Source of the DNA: an uncultured Flavobacterium sp.
GTDB lineage: Bacteria > Bacteroidota > Bacteroidia > Flavobacteriales > Flavobacteriaceae
NCBI RefSeq assembly: GCF_946481155.1
Contig: NZ_CAMLMK010000022.1
Location: 1 to 30,324, forward strand
Direction of reading: 5' to 3'
DNA length: 30,324 nt
Shown: one piece after another, positions 17,549-25,847 of the stretch
Layout: every line of letters starts with the position of its first letter
Numbering within the stretch: the stretch's first letter is position 1
Program-made: the position numbers and the translations under genes
Notes under the pieces: model-generated
What the model was told of the DNA's origin: nothing
The model's database searches: none
The model's input: the letters and a program-made list of their open reading frames with translations, nothing else

Positions 17549-19522
17549 ATGAAATTAAAACAGGTTCTACTAGGTCTTTTTATTGCTGCAAATACAGTTT
17601 CTTTTGCTCAGGAAAACAAAAAAGAGGTTCTCTTTACAATTGACGAAAAACCCTTTTATACGGATGAATTTGCCAGAGTTTACAAGAAAAACCTGGATTT
17701 GGTTAAAGACGATTCCCAGAAAGATCTGAATCATTATCTCGATCTTTTTATTGGATATAAACTGAAAGTTGAAAAAGCGAATAAGCTTGGACTTCAAAAC
17801 GGTATGGCTTATCAAAACGAACTCAAGTCCTATAGAGCACAACTTTCCAAAAATTATGTTACCGATACCAAAGTAACCAAAGAGTTAATCGATGAAGCCT
17901 ACAAGCGCTCGCTGAAAGAAATAAAAGCTTCACATATCTTATTCAATCTTGATGAAAATGCAGAGCCTGCGGATACCTTAAAAGTATACAATCAGGCAAT
18001 GGACGTGCGCAAGAAAATCCTCGATGGGGAAAATTTCGAAACGGTTGCTACGCAATATTCTCAGGATCAATCCGTAAAAGATAACAAAGGAAATTTAGGC
18101 TGGTTTTCCGTTTTCCGAATGGTATATCCTTTCGAAACAGCGGCTTATAAGACTAAAAAAGGAGAAATCTCTATGCCGGTAAGAACCCGTTTCGGTTATC
18201 ACCTGATAAAAGTTAATGATATCCGTGATAATCGAGGTCAGGTTACTGTGGCCCATATTATGATTTTAAACGGTCAGAATCCAGTGGAATCGGCTACGGC
18301 AAAAACAACGATTGATGACGTTTATAAGAAATTGAAGCAGGGCGAAAGCTTCGAGAGTTTAGCACAGCAATTTTCACAGGATAAGTCTTCTTCAGGAAAA
18401 GGCGGGCAATTGCAACGTTTTGGTTCGGGAGAATTAAGTTCGGAAGAATTTGAAAATGTGGCGTTCTCGCTTACAGAAAAAGGACAGCTTTCTGAACCAT
18501 TCCAAAGTCAGTTCGGTTGGCATATCGTTAAGCTTATTGAGAAACACACTATTAAACCTTTAGAAGAAACGGATGTAGATTTCGATGCTAAAATCAGAAA
18601 AGACGACCGTTCCCGGTTGATTAATGCGTCTTTAAACGAAAAACTCCGTAAAAAATATACCGTAAAAAGAGAAGATAAAGCGTATAAAAAAATGGCTACG
18701 CTGATTACTGATAAATATTACAAGCAGGAATGGGAACTTCCGGCTAATATTAAAGAGATTAACGAGAAGTTGCTGACCATCAATAACGAAAAAAACGTAT
18801 CGACTGCAGCCTTCTTAAACTATGCTTTTTCTCAGCAAAAAGCAAACATGACAGTGAAACCGATTTCAAAATTGGTGGACAAATTGTATGGTAAGTTTGT
18901 AGAGGATCAATTAGCAAACTACTACAATGACAATCTTGAGAAAGAGTTTCCGGATTTTTCCAATATCATGGATGAGTATAGAGATGGATTGCTATTGTTT
19001 GACCTGATGGAAAAAGAAATCTGGGCAAAAGCGAAAACAGATACTTTAGGTCTTAAAAACTACTATGAGGCAAATAAAGCAAATTATGTATGGAAAGACC
19101 GTGTGGATGCAAATGTATTTTCTTCCACTAAATTAGACGTTATCAAAAAGGCAGAAGCTTTCCTGAAGAAGAAAAAATCCATCGAATTCATCAAAACCGA
19201 ACTGAATAAAAGCGGTGCTGTGGAAATCATGGTTAAGACCGGTGTTTTTGAAATCGGAAGCGACGCATTGCCTAAACATAAAACATTTAATGTTGGGCTT
19301 AACGACATTGTTCATGAAGGGAACTACTATTTTATTACCCAGGTAAATAAAAAACTGGATAAAGGCCCGAAAAAATTGGAAGAGACCAGAGGGAAAGTGA
19401 TAAACGATTATCAGCAGTACCTTGAAATGCATTGGGTGGACGAACTGAAAAAAGAATTCACGGTAAAAGTAAATCAGAATACCTTCGAAAAAGTAAAAGG
19501 TCAATTACAGCCGATTAAATAA
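17549..19522 (+). CDS. Periplasmic peptidyl-prolyl isomerase with two parvulin domains
   Basis: 657 residues. A signal peptide (1-20, cleaved after VSFA) exports it. A SurA-like N-terminal helical region (about 25-120) is followed by two parvulin domains: residues about 126-222 (ASHILFNLDE ... FGYHLIKVND) and about 233-330 (VAHIMILNG ... FGWHIVKLIE). The C-terminal half (340-657) has no recognised domain but is helical and lysine-rich, and may bind clients. By family it is an outer-membrane protein chaperone/foldase acting in the periplasm. It forms an operon with a second SurA-like gene 17-38 bases downstream. The Bacteroidota often carry several such PpiC proteins; the size exceeds E. coli SurA (428). 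Confidence 0.85.
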   Translation: MKLKQVLLGLFIAANTVSFAQENKKEVLFTIDEKPFYTDEFARVYKKNLDLVKDDSQKDLNHYLDLFIGYKLKVEKANKLGLQNGMAYQNELKSYRAQLSKNYVTDTKVTKELIDEAYKRSLKEIKASHILFNLDENAEPADTLKVYNQAMDVRKKILDGENFETVATQYSQDQSVKDNKGNLGWFSVFRMVYPFETAAYKTKKGEISMPVRTRFGYHLIKVNDIRDNRGQVTVAHIMILNGQNPVESATAKTTIDDVYKKLKQGESFESLAQQFSQDKSSSGKGGQLQRFGSGELSSEEFENVAFSLTEKGQLSEPFQSQFGWHIVKLIEKHTIKPLEETDVDFDAKIRKDDRSRLINASLNEKLRKKYTVKREDKAYKKMATLITDKYYKQEWELPANIKEINEKLLTINNEKNVSTAAFLNYAFSQQKANMTVKPISKLVDKLYGKFVEDQLANYYNDNLEKEFPDFSNIMDEYRDGLLLFDLMEKEIWAKAKTDTLGLKNYYEANKANYVWKDRVDANVFSSTKLDVIKKAEAFLKKKKSIEFIKTELNKSGAVEIMVKTGVFEIGSDALPKHKTFNVGLNDIVHEGNYYFITQVNKKLDKGPKKLEETRGKVINDYQQYLEMHWVDELKKEFTVKVNQNTFEKVKGQLQPIK

Positions 19523-19560
19523 ATATTAAAATAAAGCAAATGCCATTTAAAAAGAGAACT

Positions 19561-20925
19561 ATGAAGTTGATGAATAATAAAATTGCCCTGATTTTCGGAT
19601 TGCTAATCTGTGCATTTAATACCATGTATGCACAGCCAAATCAGAAAAGAAAAATTGATGGCGTTGTTGCGGTTGTTGGAGATTATGTTGTTTTGGATTC
19701 CGATATTGATAAGACCGTTATAGAGCTTCGTGCTCAGGGTGTCGACACTAAAGATATTACGCGCTGTGAATTATTGGGCACGCTATTGGAAGATAAATTA
19801 TATGCGCACCACGCCATTCAGGACAGTATTGTGGTAACCGATGCTGAAGTTAATGAATTTATGAACAACCAATTAGACCAGATGGTAGAACAGGCTGGCG
19901 ATATTGATAAAGTGGTTAAATTTTACAACAAGAAAAACCTGGAAGAATTTAAGGCTTATTTTTTCGATGTGGTTAAAATGAATAAGCTTACTTCACAAAT
20001 GCGTCGTAAAATTGTAGATGAAGTTGAAATTACACCGGAAGAAGTGCGAATGTTCTTTACCTCAATACCAAAAGAGGATCTTCCTGTTTTTGGCGCAGAA
20101 ATGGAAGTGGCGCAAATCGTAGTAGAACCGGTAATTAGCCAGGCAGAAAAGCAAAAAGCAATTGACAAACTGAAAGAATTGAAAAAAGAGGTACAGGAAG
20201 GTTCAAGTTTTTTCAGTAGAGCGGTTATATATTCAGAAGATCCGGGATCGGCTTCTAATGGAGGTTATTATAAGTTAACTAAAAAGACCCAATTCGTAAA
20301 AGAATTTAAAGAAGTAGCTTTCAGCCTGCAGGAAGGTGAGATTTCAGAGCCTTTTGAAACAGAATATGGTTACCATATCATTTATCTGGAAAAAGTGCGC
20401 GGACAGGAATTGGATATACGCCACATTCTGATTTCTCCTAAAGTTACTGATGAAGCTGTGGCAGAAGCAAGAACCAAAATCGAAACTATCCGTAAAAAAA
20501 TTACCGACGGAGATATAACATTTGCAGAAGCAGCACGTCAATTCTCCGATGAAAAACAAACCCGTAACAGTGGTGGTATCCTGGTGAATCCACGAACTAT
20601 GGAAACACGTTTTGAACTTACTAAAATGGATCCGACACTGTACAGCCAGATTTCTGAATTAAAAGACAAAGAAGTTTCCCTGCCATTAGTAGATCAGGAG
20701 AAAAACGGAAATAAGAAATTTAAATTGATTACCGTAACCAACCGTTTCGAGGAGCACACTGCAGATTACTCTACCGATTATATGAAAATCAGAGATCTTG
20801 CATTGAAAGAAAAGCAACTCAAAGCTATCGGGAAATGGACCGAAGAAAAGATTAAAGAAACTTATATTAAAATCAATGGTGAATACAGAGAGTGTAAATT
20901 TGCCAGTAATTGGTTGAAAAAATAA
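19561..20925 (+). CDS. SurA-like periplasmic peptidyl-prolyl isomerase
   Basis: 454 residues from ATG 19561; an in-frame ATG at 19540 would add seven residues and cannot be excluded, while 19561 has GAGA just upstream and a compact signal peptide ending in MYA. The N-terminal domain starts IDGVVAVVGDYVVLDSDIDK, the typical SurA opening (VDKVVAVVNDEVITESEL), and continues as a helical chaperone region to about residue 170. Two PpiC-type units follow: a degenerate first one (AEMEVAQIVVEPVISQAEKQ to YGYHIIYLEKV) and a second from LDIRHILISPKV on. It is likely an outer-membrane protein chaperone, length close to E. coli SurA. Whether the first unit retains isomerase activity is doubtful. A hairpin ends the operon. 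Confidence 0.88.
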   Translation: MKLMNNKIALIFGLLICAFNTMYAQPNQKRKIDGVVAVVGDYVVLDSDIDKTVIELRAQGVDTKDITRCELLGTLLEDKLYAHHAIQDSIVVTDAEVNEFMNNQLDQMVEQAGDIDKVVKFYNKKNLEEFKAYFFDVVKMNKLTSQMRRKIVDEVEITPEEVRMFFTSIPKEDLPVFGAEMEVAQIVVEPVISQAEKQKAIDKLKELKKEVQEGSSFFSRAVIYSEDPGSASNGGYYKLTKKTQFVKEFKEVAFSLQEGEISEPFETEYGYHIIYLEKVRGQELDIRHILISPKVTDEAVAEARTKIETIRKKITDGDITFAEAARQFSDEKQTRNSGGILVNPRTMETRFELTKMDPTLYSQISELKDKEVSLPLVDQEKNGNKKFKLITVTNRFEEHTADYSTDYMKIRDLALKEKQLKAIGKWTEEKIKETYIKINGEYRECKFASNWLKK

Positions 20926-20942
20926 TTTTTAAAAAACATACA

Positions 20943-20986
20943 AAAGAGTTAGCTTTATGAATTCATACCGCTAACTCTTTATAATT
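20943..20986 (+). terminator. Terminator-like hairpin after the SurA-like gene
   Basis: AAAGAGTTAGC (20943-20953) pairs perfectly with GCTAACTCTTT (20970-20980); the 16-base loop itself contains the palindrome ATGAATTCAT. The following ATAATTT is a poor T tract, so termination before the MoxR gene at 21001 may be partial. Confidence 0.65.
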
Positions 20987-21000
20987 TAAAATATACGCAA

Positions 21001-21954
21001 ATGTCGGACGTAGCAGCAATTCAAAACCTGGTTCAGAAACAAAAAGCCCTTAAAGAAGAAATTGCCAAGATTATTGTAGGTCAGGAAGAGGTGGTTAACC
21101 AGATTGTGTTAAGCATTTTTGCCGGAGGCCATGCCTTGTTGGTAGGGGTTCCCGGGTTAGCAAAAACACTGATGGTGAACACAATTTCTCAGGCTTTGGG
21201 ATTGGATTTTAAACGTATTCAGTTCACGCCCGATTTAATGCCCTCGGATATTTTAGGAAGTGAAATCCTGGACGAAACCCGAAACTTCAAGTTCCTGAAA
21301 GGACCAATTTTCTCTAATATTATTCTTGCCGATGAAATCAACCGTACGCCGCCAAAAACGCAGGCCGCATTGTTGGAAGCTATGCAGGAGAAAGCGGTAA
21401 CCATCGCAGGACAACACTACAATCTGGATTTGCCTTTCTTCGTATTGGCGACGCAAAACCCAATCGAGCAGGAGGGGACTTATCCTTTGCCGGAAGCGCA
21501 ATTGGACCGATTTATGTTTGCCGTAAAATTAGATTATCCGAGTTTTGCCGAAGAGGTTCAGGTGGTAAAAAGCACTACCATGGATTATAATGTGCAGGTG
21601 AATCCTCTGTTTACAGCACAGGAGATTATTGATTTCCAGCATTTGATCCGTCGTATTCCTGTGGCTGATAACGTGATTGAATATGCGGTAACATTGGTTT
21701 CAAAAACCCGTCCGGACAATCCTTTGTCAACACCGTTTATTAAAAATTACCTTGATTGGGGAGCAGGACCACGTGCCTCGCAAAACCTGATTCTGGCAGC
21801 AAAAACACAAGCCGCCTTAAACGGAAAATACTCTCCGGATATTGAAGACGTGCAATCAGTAGCTACCGGGATTTTACGTCATCGTATCATCAAAAACTAC
21901 AAAGCCGACGCAGAAGGAATCACAGAAGAAATGATTATCAAGCAGTTGTTTTAA
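21001..21954 (+). CDS. MoxR-family AAA+ ATPase
   Basis: 317 residues, normal for the MoxR class. Walker A GVPGLAKT (49-56), Walker B IILADEINR (108-114 region, D111-E112), sensor 1 at ATQNPIEQEGTYPLPEAQLD (150-169) and arginine finger R170 are all intact, so it should hydrolyse ATP. MoxR proteins form hexameric rings and act as chaperones that usually work with von Willebrand A domain proteins in an operon (DUF58 and BatA/B genes in this phylum). None of those follows here: the gene is alone, and the next gene is convergent. The VIT-domain protein two genes on is the only vWA-related protein nearby. The end is marked by a hairpin overlapping the XrtN stop. Confidence 0.92.
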   Translation: MSDVAAIQNLVQKQKALKEEIAKIIVGQEEVVNQIVLSIFAGGHALLVGVPGLAKTLMVNTISQALGLDFKRIQFTPDLMPSDILGSEILDETRNFKFLKGPIFSNIILADEINRTPPKTQAALLEAMQEKAVTIAGQHYNLDLPFFVLATQNPIEQEGTYPLPEAQLDRFMFAVKLDYPSFAEEVQVVKSTTMDYNVQVNPLFTAQEIIDFQHLIRRIPVADNVIEYAVTLVSKTRPDNPLSTPFIKNYLDWGAGPRASQNLILAAKTQAALNGKYSPDIEDVQSVATGILRHRIIKNYKADAEGITEEMIIKQLF

Positions 21955-21994
21955 ATCTTTTAAATCGATAATACAGTTACAATAATTGATTAAG

Positions 21995-22029
21995 AAAGAG
22001 CCTAGCGAATTATCGCGGGCTCTTTTTTT
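21995..22029 (+). terminator. Terminator after the MoxR gene, overlapping the end of the exosortase gene
   Basis: AAAGAGCC-TA-GCGA (21995-22008) pairs with TCGCGGGCTCTTT (22013-22025) around an ATTA loop, followed by a run of T to 22029. The stop codon of the minus-strand exosortase gene (22002-22004) is inside the stem. On the minus strand the A-rich left side gives the complementary CTTTCTTAA, so it may serve both directions. Confidence 0.75.
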
Positions 22030-23255
22030 ATCCTGCAGGTTTCATTCAGCAGCCTTATCGGTTCGTTATAAAGAAGTTTCATGAGCATTACTTCAATGAA
22101 AGAAGTGTATTTTTTGTCACCACACTCATACCACCAATAGGAATAATACTGAACGGAATCTTTTTCCATTTTAGTCAGCCATATTTTTTCATGACCAATG
22201 GTTATTTCTTTTGAGTCAGTAATCACATATCCGGCGCCTGTCCAGCAGATTAATGGTTTATGTGATGGCGTTTTAATATAGATAAGTTTCTCCGGGCTAA
22301 CTATTTTAAAAACTTCCTTGTTTACCCAAATTCCTGTGTCCAAATTGTATTTCGGATTTAGATTGGTCAGGATGTCATCATTTTTTTCATTTTTCATTTC
22401 CAGGCTTGTGACTAATACGATTCCAAGTGCTATTGTTATTGGCAAGCCCTTCGGGTGAAAATCTGCAGTAGCGATTTCTTCTGTTTTGGGTTTAAAATAG
22501 CGTATTAAAAACATCATCGGTAATACTTGGTATACAATAAAACAAGCCAGACCTATAGTGTGATGCAGTGTATTTTCCTGCGTACAATTGAGCAATAGTA
22601 AGATTATGATTCTGAAGTAATTCGATACAATATTTAGGATTATGATAATGATACAAAAAACAATGATTTGCCGGATTCCAAAAAACCGCCGTTGTTTTTT
22701 CTCTTCTAAGGTCAGTAATAAAGCTCCTGTCAATAATCCGGTTTTAAACATTGACAAACCCATGCAGGCGGTATCAATGGTGATTTTTGCATTATTGATA
22801 TAAAAATTAACACCTTCGATCCGGTCAATTTGCATAAAATTTTTTAGCGTTAAGAAAACACCATAACACAATGCTTGCTTTATTTCGGTTGTTAAATGCT
22901 CAAAAAACTTATTGAACAGTGACGAGAACAGAAGAATGCAGATAAACGCAATGAATGAAAACTTCTTTGTAAAGTAATAATAAACCAGGCAAACCAACAA
23001 TGTCAAAGACAGGAAGTGCAATGATTTGGTGTGCAGGCGGTAACTAATAAACTCAAAAAGCAACAATAAAATTATAAGGACATAATTGATTTTAAAGTTA
23101 GTCGTTCTTCCTCCGACAAAAAATAAAGCCACCGAGAAAAGCACTCCCAAAAAGTCGTTTGCAAGACCGAATGCAATAATGCTGTAGTTCATTGCCATAA
23201 GACCAATTATGGCAAGAACTACTGCTGTTTTCTTATTTTGAACAAGGAAATCCAT
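22002..23255 (-). CDS. xrtN: Exosortase (XrtN-like) with C-terminal EpsI-like domain
   Basis: 417 residues. About eight membrane segments (between 11 and 285) carry the exosortase active site: C164 in DTACMGLSMF, R215 in NYFRII and H231 (LHHTIGL), in the usual order and spacing. After the last segment, residues about 290-417 form a periplasmic tail with HKPLICWTGAGYVI and YYSYWWYECG, resembling the EpsI domain pattern (HsPe.C..g.Gw.i ... YWY) often fused to or beside exosortases. The enzyme should cut the C-terminal sorting signal of a membrane protein and may transfer it to another group. The start ATG follows the stop of the VIT gene with no base between, so the two are translationally coupled. 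Family name XrtN is from memory of exosortase classes, not a search. Confidence 0.8.
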   Translation of the reverse strand: MDFLVQNKKTAVVLAIIGLMAMNYSIIAFGLANDFLGVLFSVALFFVGGRTTNFKINYVLIILLLLFEFISYRLHTKSLHFLSLTLLVCLVYYYFTKKFSFIAFICILLFSSLFNKFFEHLTTEIKQALCYGVFLTLKNFMQIDRIEGVNFYINNAKITIDTACMGLSMFKTGLLTGALLLTLEEKKQRRFFGIRQIIVFCIIIIILNIVSNYFRIIILLLLNCTQENTLHHTIGLACFIVYQVLPMMFLIRYFKPKTEEIATADFHPKGLPITIALGIVLVTSLEMKNEKNDDILTNLNPKYNLDTGIWVNKEVFKIVSPEKLIYIKTPSHKPLICWTGAGYVITDSKEITIGHEKIWLTKMEKDSVQYYSYWWYECGDKKYTSFIEVMLMKLLYNEPIRLLNETCRIKKEPAIIR

Positions 23256-25754
23256 TTATAATGTTTGTTTTCTCTGTTTTCTGTAATAATAAAACGCTGC
23301 TGTTAAAGCGATCAGAATCATAGCCCATTCATGGGGTTCTGGAACAGCGCCATCATTGTTTATGGAAGCATTTCCGAGCGTATTTACATTTTTCTCAATT
23401 CCGTTTTTCTCGTAATCTTCGTCGGTTTCAAGAACAATTAGGGACGAAATCGGTGTCACAATATTGGCGTCAGTTGCCAAAGAAACATATTTGTTGGTCT
23501 CCAATGATTCTTCCCGGATGGTGACGTGCTCTTCCAGAACTTTTCCAAAAGCATACAAACGGTAAATATGATCCGAAGCATTGCTTTCCGGTTTGTTGTT
23601 CTGTGGATTTTCTTCAATTGCAATGTTGGCCGGTTCTATGTTGATGCGATTTTCTGCAGTTTTTAGGGTAAGAAACTGATTTTGACCGATGAGTTTCAGG
23701 CAATTGTTTAAATCGGTTTGAATGAATGCTGCAAATTTTTGTTCCTTAACCGTTTGCCAAAAAGGATTAATTTCTCCCGAAATATTGATGACTTTGATAT
23801 CCTTTTGTTTTGTTTCAGATTTGATTTTGTGAAGATAAACAGAAGCTTCCAATTCCTCGAAATTAGCTGAAAATGTGCCGCATTTGGTTATAATCAAGCT
23901 GTTTTCCTTAAGATCAAACAACGGTAATAATGAATAATGTAGGTTCTCAAATTGCGCAAGCATACTTTCGTAATTTCCTTTGTTTATTTCCTGCTTCTGC
24001 CGGTTGCTGAAAACATAGTATTTCTTGTCATTTTTATCCACAATTGACGCTACTTCTTCTTTTGTCCAGTTGCTGTTCAAATCCAAAATAATTTCAGTCG
24101 GAACAAATCGCACTGTTGCTCTTTCAACAGGTTTAATTTCATAAACTTTGTTTTTCCAGGTAAATGAATTTGAAAAAGCAGTATTGGTTAGTGGCATCAC
24201 GGCTTCCCATTTGTCTAAACCTTTAGATTCGTTGATGTAGTAATTGTTTTTTAATGTAAATTCTTTGTCGGCTTCAAATTTTTGATTCCCAGCCAATTGA
24301 ATTCTGGATATTGTTTCGGAATTTGAAATATTTGGTCCTTTTATGTTTAGGCTTTGGTATTTCATTTCGTTATTTCCGACTTTTAACGGCGTAGTAAATC
24401 CGCATTTAAAGGTTCGAGGCAGATCTTTGCTAATCGGAAATACTCTTACCACGACTTTGTTTCCCTCTTTCCATTGCATTAAAGAAGGGTCCCGGGCTTC
24501 CACTTTTACGATTTGTTCGTAAGCTTTTTTGGCTTTTTCTTTCGTGGTCAAAACTCCCTTGCGTTCAATACCGTTCACCCATAAGGAAAGGGAAGTAGCA
24601 ACGGATCCTTCTGGTAGCTGAAAGGAATAAATGGCTTCCTTGTCGCCACGGGAATCTTTTTCACAAGCGATATCCATGGTGATTTCGGTATAGGCTAATC
24701 GATTGTCGGCATATATTTTTACGTCTTCTTTGATGTTCTTGGTTATCAAATCAGTTCCGCTCCACAATTGCTCTTCGGTTTCAAGACGTTTGTCAAAATT
24801 CGATTTTAGAATATTGATTCGGTCATCCTCACTTAATGCAATATTGTCAGCAAATAAATAAGCAATGTTGATAAACGGATTATGTGTTTTTCGTTCATTA
24901 TATTGTTTTCCGCCAAAAGAATCAAAACCCCTAAACTCAAAGAAATTATCAGCGCATACATACACAATGCCTTTTTTAAGAAGTATTTCATTGAACAAAT
25001 TGGGTTTCAGGTTTTGGGAAATGGTTATATAAGCCGGAAGATCTTCATTGTTTTCAAATGATTTCGTAATTAAATTTCCGCCAATCTTCGTGCTTTCTTT
25101 GTTTAATTGTATGGCGAAAATAAGCTGACTGATAACTATTACTGAAATGCCCAATCCAAACCAACGGAGATTCTTTCGGTTTTCGGAAAAATTTCTGGCT
25201 AATGTTATAGTATGACTTACAAATACAATAGCGGGCACTAATCCATAGAATCCCAATCCTAAAGCCAAAATGCCAACAGCTGCAATGGGGGCAAATGGCA
25301 ATAGGTATATCATATAGTATACAATCAGTAAATAGGATATACCATTTATGAAATAAGCGATAGGGGTAATGATCTTGTTTTTATACGCGTCATAGATAAA
25401 GAAGTTGGAAAGGCAAAAGAAGAAAGTTATCACATAAGCCCAAATAGGTAAATTTTCAAAAATGTTGATGAAAACGTTGGTGCAAAAGCAACCTATAAAC
25501 CAATTAAGAAACAGGAAAGGGATTAAGTGACCGTATTTTATCCTGTTGCGTAAAATAGTAGAGGTGAGGATAACTCCGTACACAAATTCAATAATCAAAC
25601 TCAGAAAACATAGTAATTCTAAGGCATCATTCTTTAGTTCTATCCCCAATAGGGAAATAGTAAGCAGCATTATACTGAAAAAGGATACGATTATACCGGT
25701 TACGACTCCCGTTCTAGTAGTGTAGGTTTTAAAAAGTGCAATGGCGTTTTTCAT
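23256..25754 (-). CDS. VIT-domain membrane protein with PEP-CTERM-like sorting signal (likely XrtN substrate)
   Basis: 832 residues. The N-terminus has seven predicted membrane segments (about 16-37, 46-68, 77-97, 104-120, 133-153, 155-182, 197-216). A large extracytoplasmic part follows, with a VIT domain at about 350-465 (YSFQLPEGSVATSLSLWVNG, KAKKAYEQIV, VVVRVFPI). Residues 545-700 look like a degenerate von Willebrand A fold in which the metal site DxSxS reads DLNSN (558-562). PISSLIVLETDEDYEKNGI (769-787) is typical for such proteins. The C-terminus has VPEPHEW (804-810), a hydrophobic segment (811-823) and the basic tail RKQRKQ: a tripartite PEP-CTERM-like signal. Being next to the exosortase, it is likely its dedicated target. 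Its biological role is unknown. Confidence 0.82.
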   Translation of the reverse strand: MKNAIALFKTYTTRTGVVTGIIVSFFSIMLLTISLLGIELKNDALELLCFLSLIIEFVYGVILTSTILRNRIKYGHLIPFLFLNWFIGCFCTNVFINIFENLPIWAYVITFFFCLSNFFIYDAYKNKIITPIAYFINGISYLLIVYYMIYLLPFAPIAAVGILALGLGFYGLVPAIVFVSHTITLARNFSENRKNLRWFGLGISVIVISQLIFAIQLNKESTKIGGNLITKSFENNEDLPAYITISQNLKPNLFNEILLKKGIVYVCADNFFEFRGFDSFGGKQYNERKTHNPFINIAYLFADNIALSEDDRINILKSNFDKRLETEEQLWSGTDLITKNIKEDVKIYADNRLAYTEITMDIACEKDSRGDKEAIYSFQLPEGSVATSLSLWVNGIERKGVLTTKEKAKKAYEQIVKVEARDPSLMQWKEGNKVVVRVFPISKDLPRTFKCGFTTPLKVGNNEMKYQSLNIKGPNISNSETISRIQLAGNQKFEADKEFTLKNNYYINESKGLDKWEAVMPLTNTAFSNSFTWKNKVYEIKPVERATVRFVPTEIILDLNSNWTKEEVASIVDKNDKKYYVFSNRQKQEINKGNYESMLAQFENLHYSLLPLFDLKENSLIITKCGTFSANFEELEASVYLHKIKSETKQKDIKVINISGEINPFWQTVKEQKFAAFIQTDLNNCLKLIGQNQFLTLKTAENRINIEPANIAIEENPQNNKPESNASDHIYRLYAFGKVLEEHVTIREESLETNKYVSLATDANIVTPISSLIVLETDEDYEKNGIEKNVNTLGNASINNDGAVPEPHEWAMILIALTAAFYYYRKQRKQTL

Positions 25755-25788
25755 AATTTTACGATTGGATTAAAAGTGCTTTGAATTA

Positions 25789-25796
25789 CAAAGTTA
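25789..25796 (-). promoter_or_regulatory. Candidate -7 promoter element for the VIT/exosortase gene pair
   Basis: TAACTTTG on the minus strand fits TAnnTTTG; transcription would start near 25782, leaving a leader of about 28 bases to ATG 25754. This suggests the pair can be transcribed independently of the upstream 379-codon gene. No clear -33 element. Confidence 0.4.
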
Positions 25797-25847
25797 AATA
25801 TATTTTGATTCCACCGTAAGTTTTTTCGGTTTATTTTTTAAAGTTGC

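Noticed and set aside
19133..19504. 123-codon minus-strand frame inside the first isomerase gene
   Set aside because: Phenylalanine-rich shadow of lysine/glutamate codons on the coding strand; no start signals or family match.
23256..25754. MSEP-CTERM (XrtK-type) identity for the VIT protein
   Set aside because: The architecture is similar, but the sorting motif here is VPEP and not MSEP, and the neighbouring exosortase has an EpsI-like tail, so the XrtN type fits better; a profile search would settle it.
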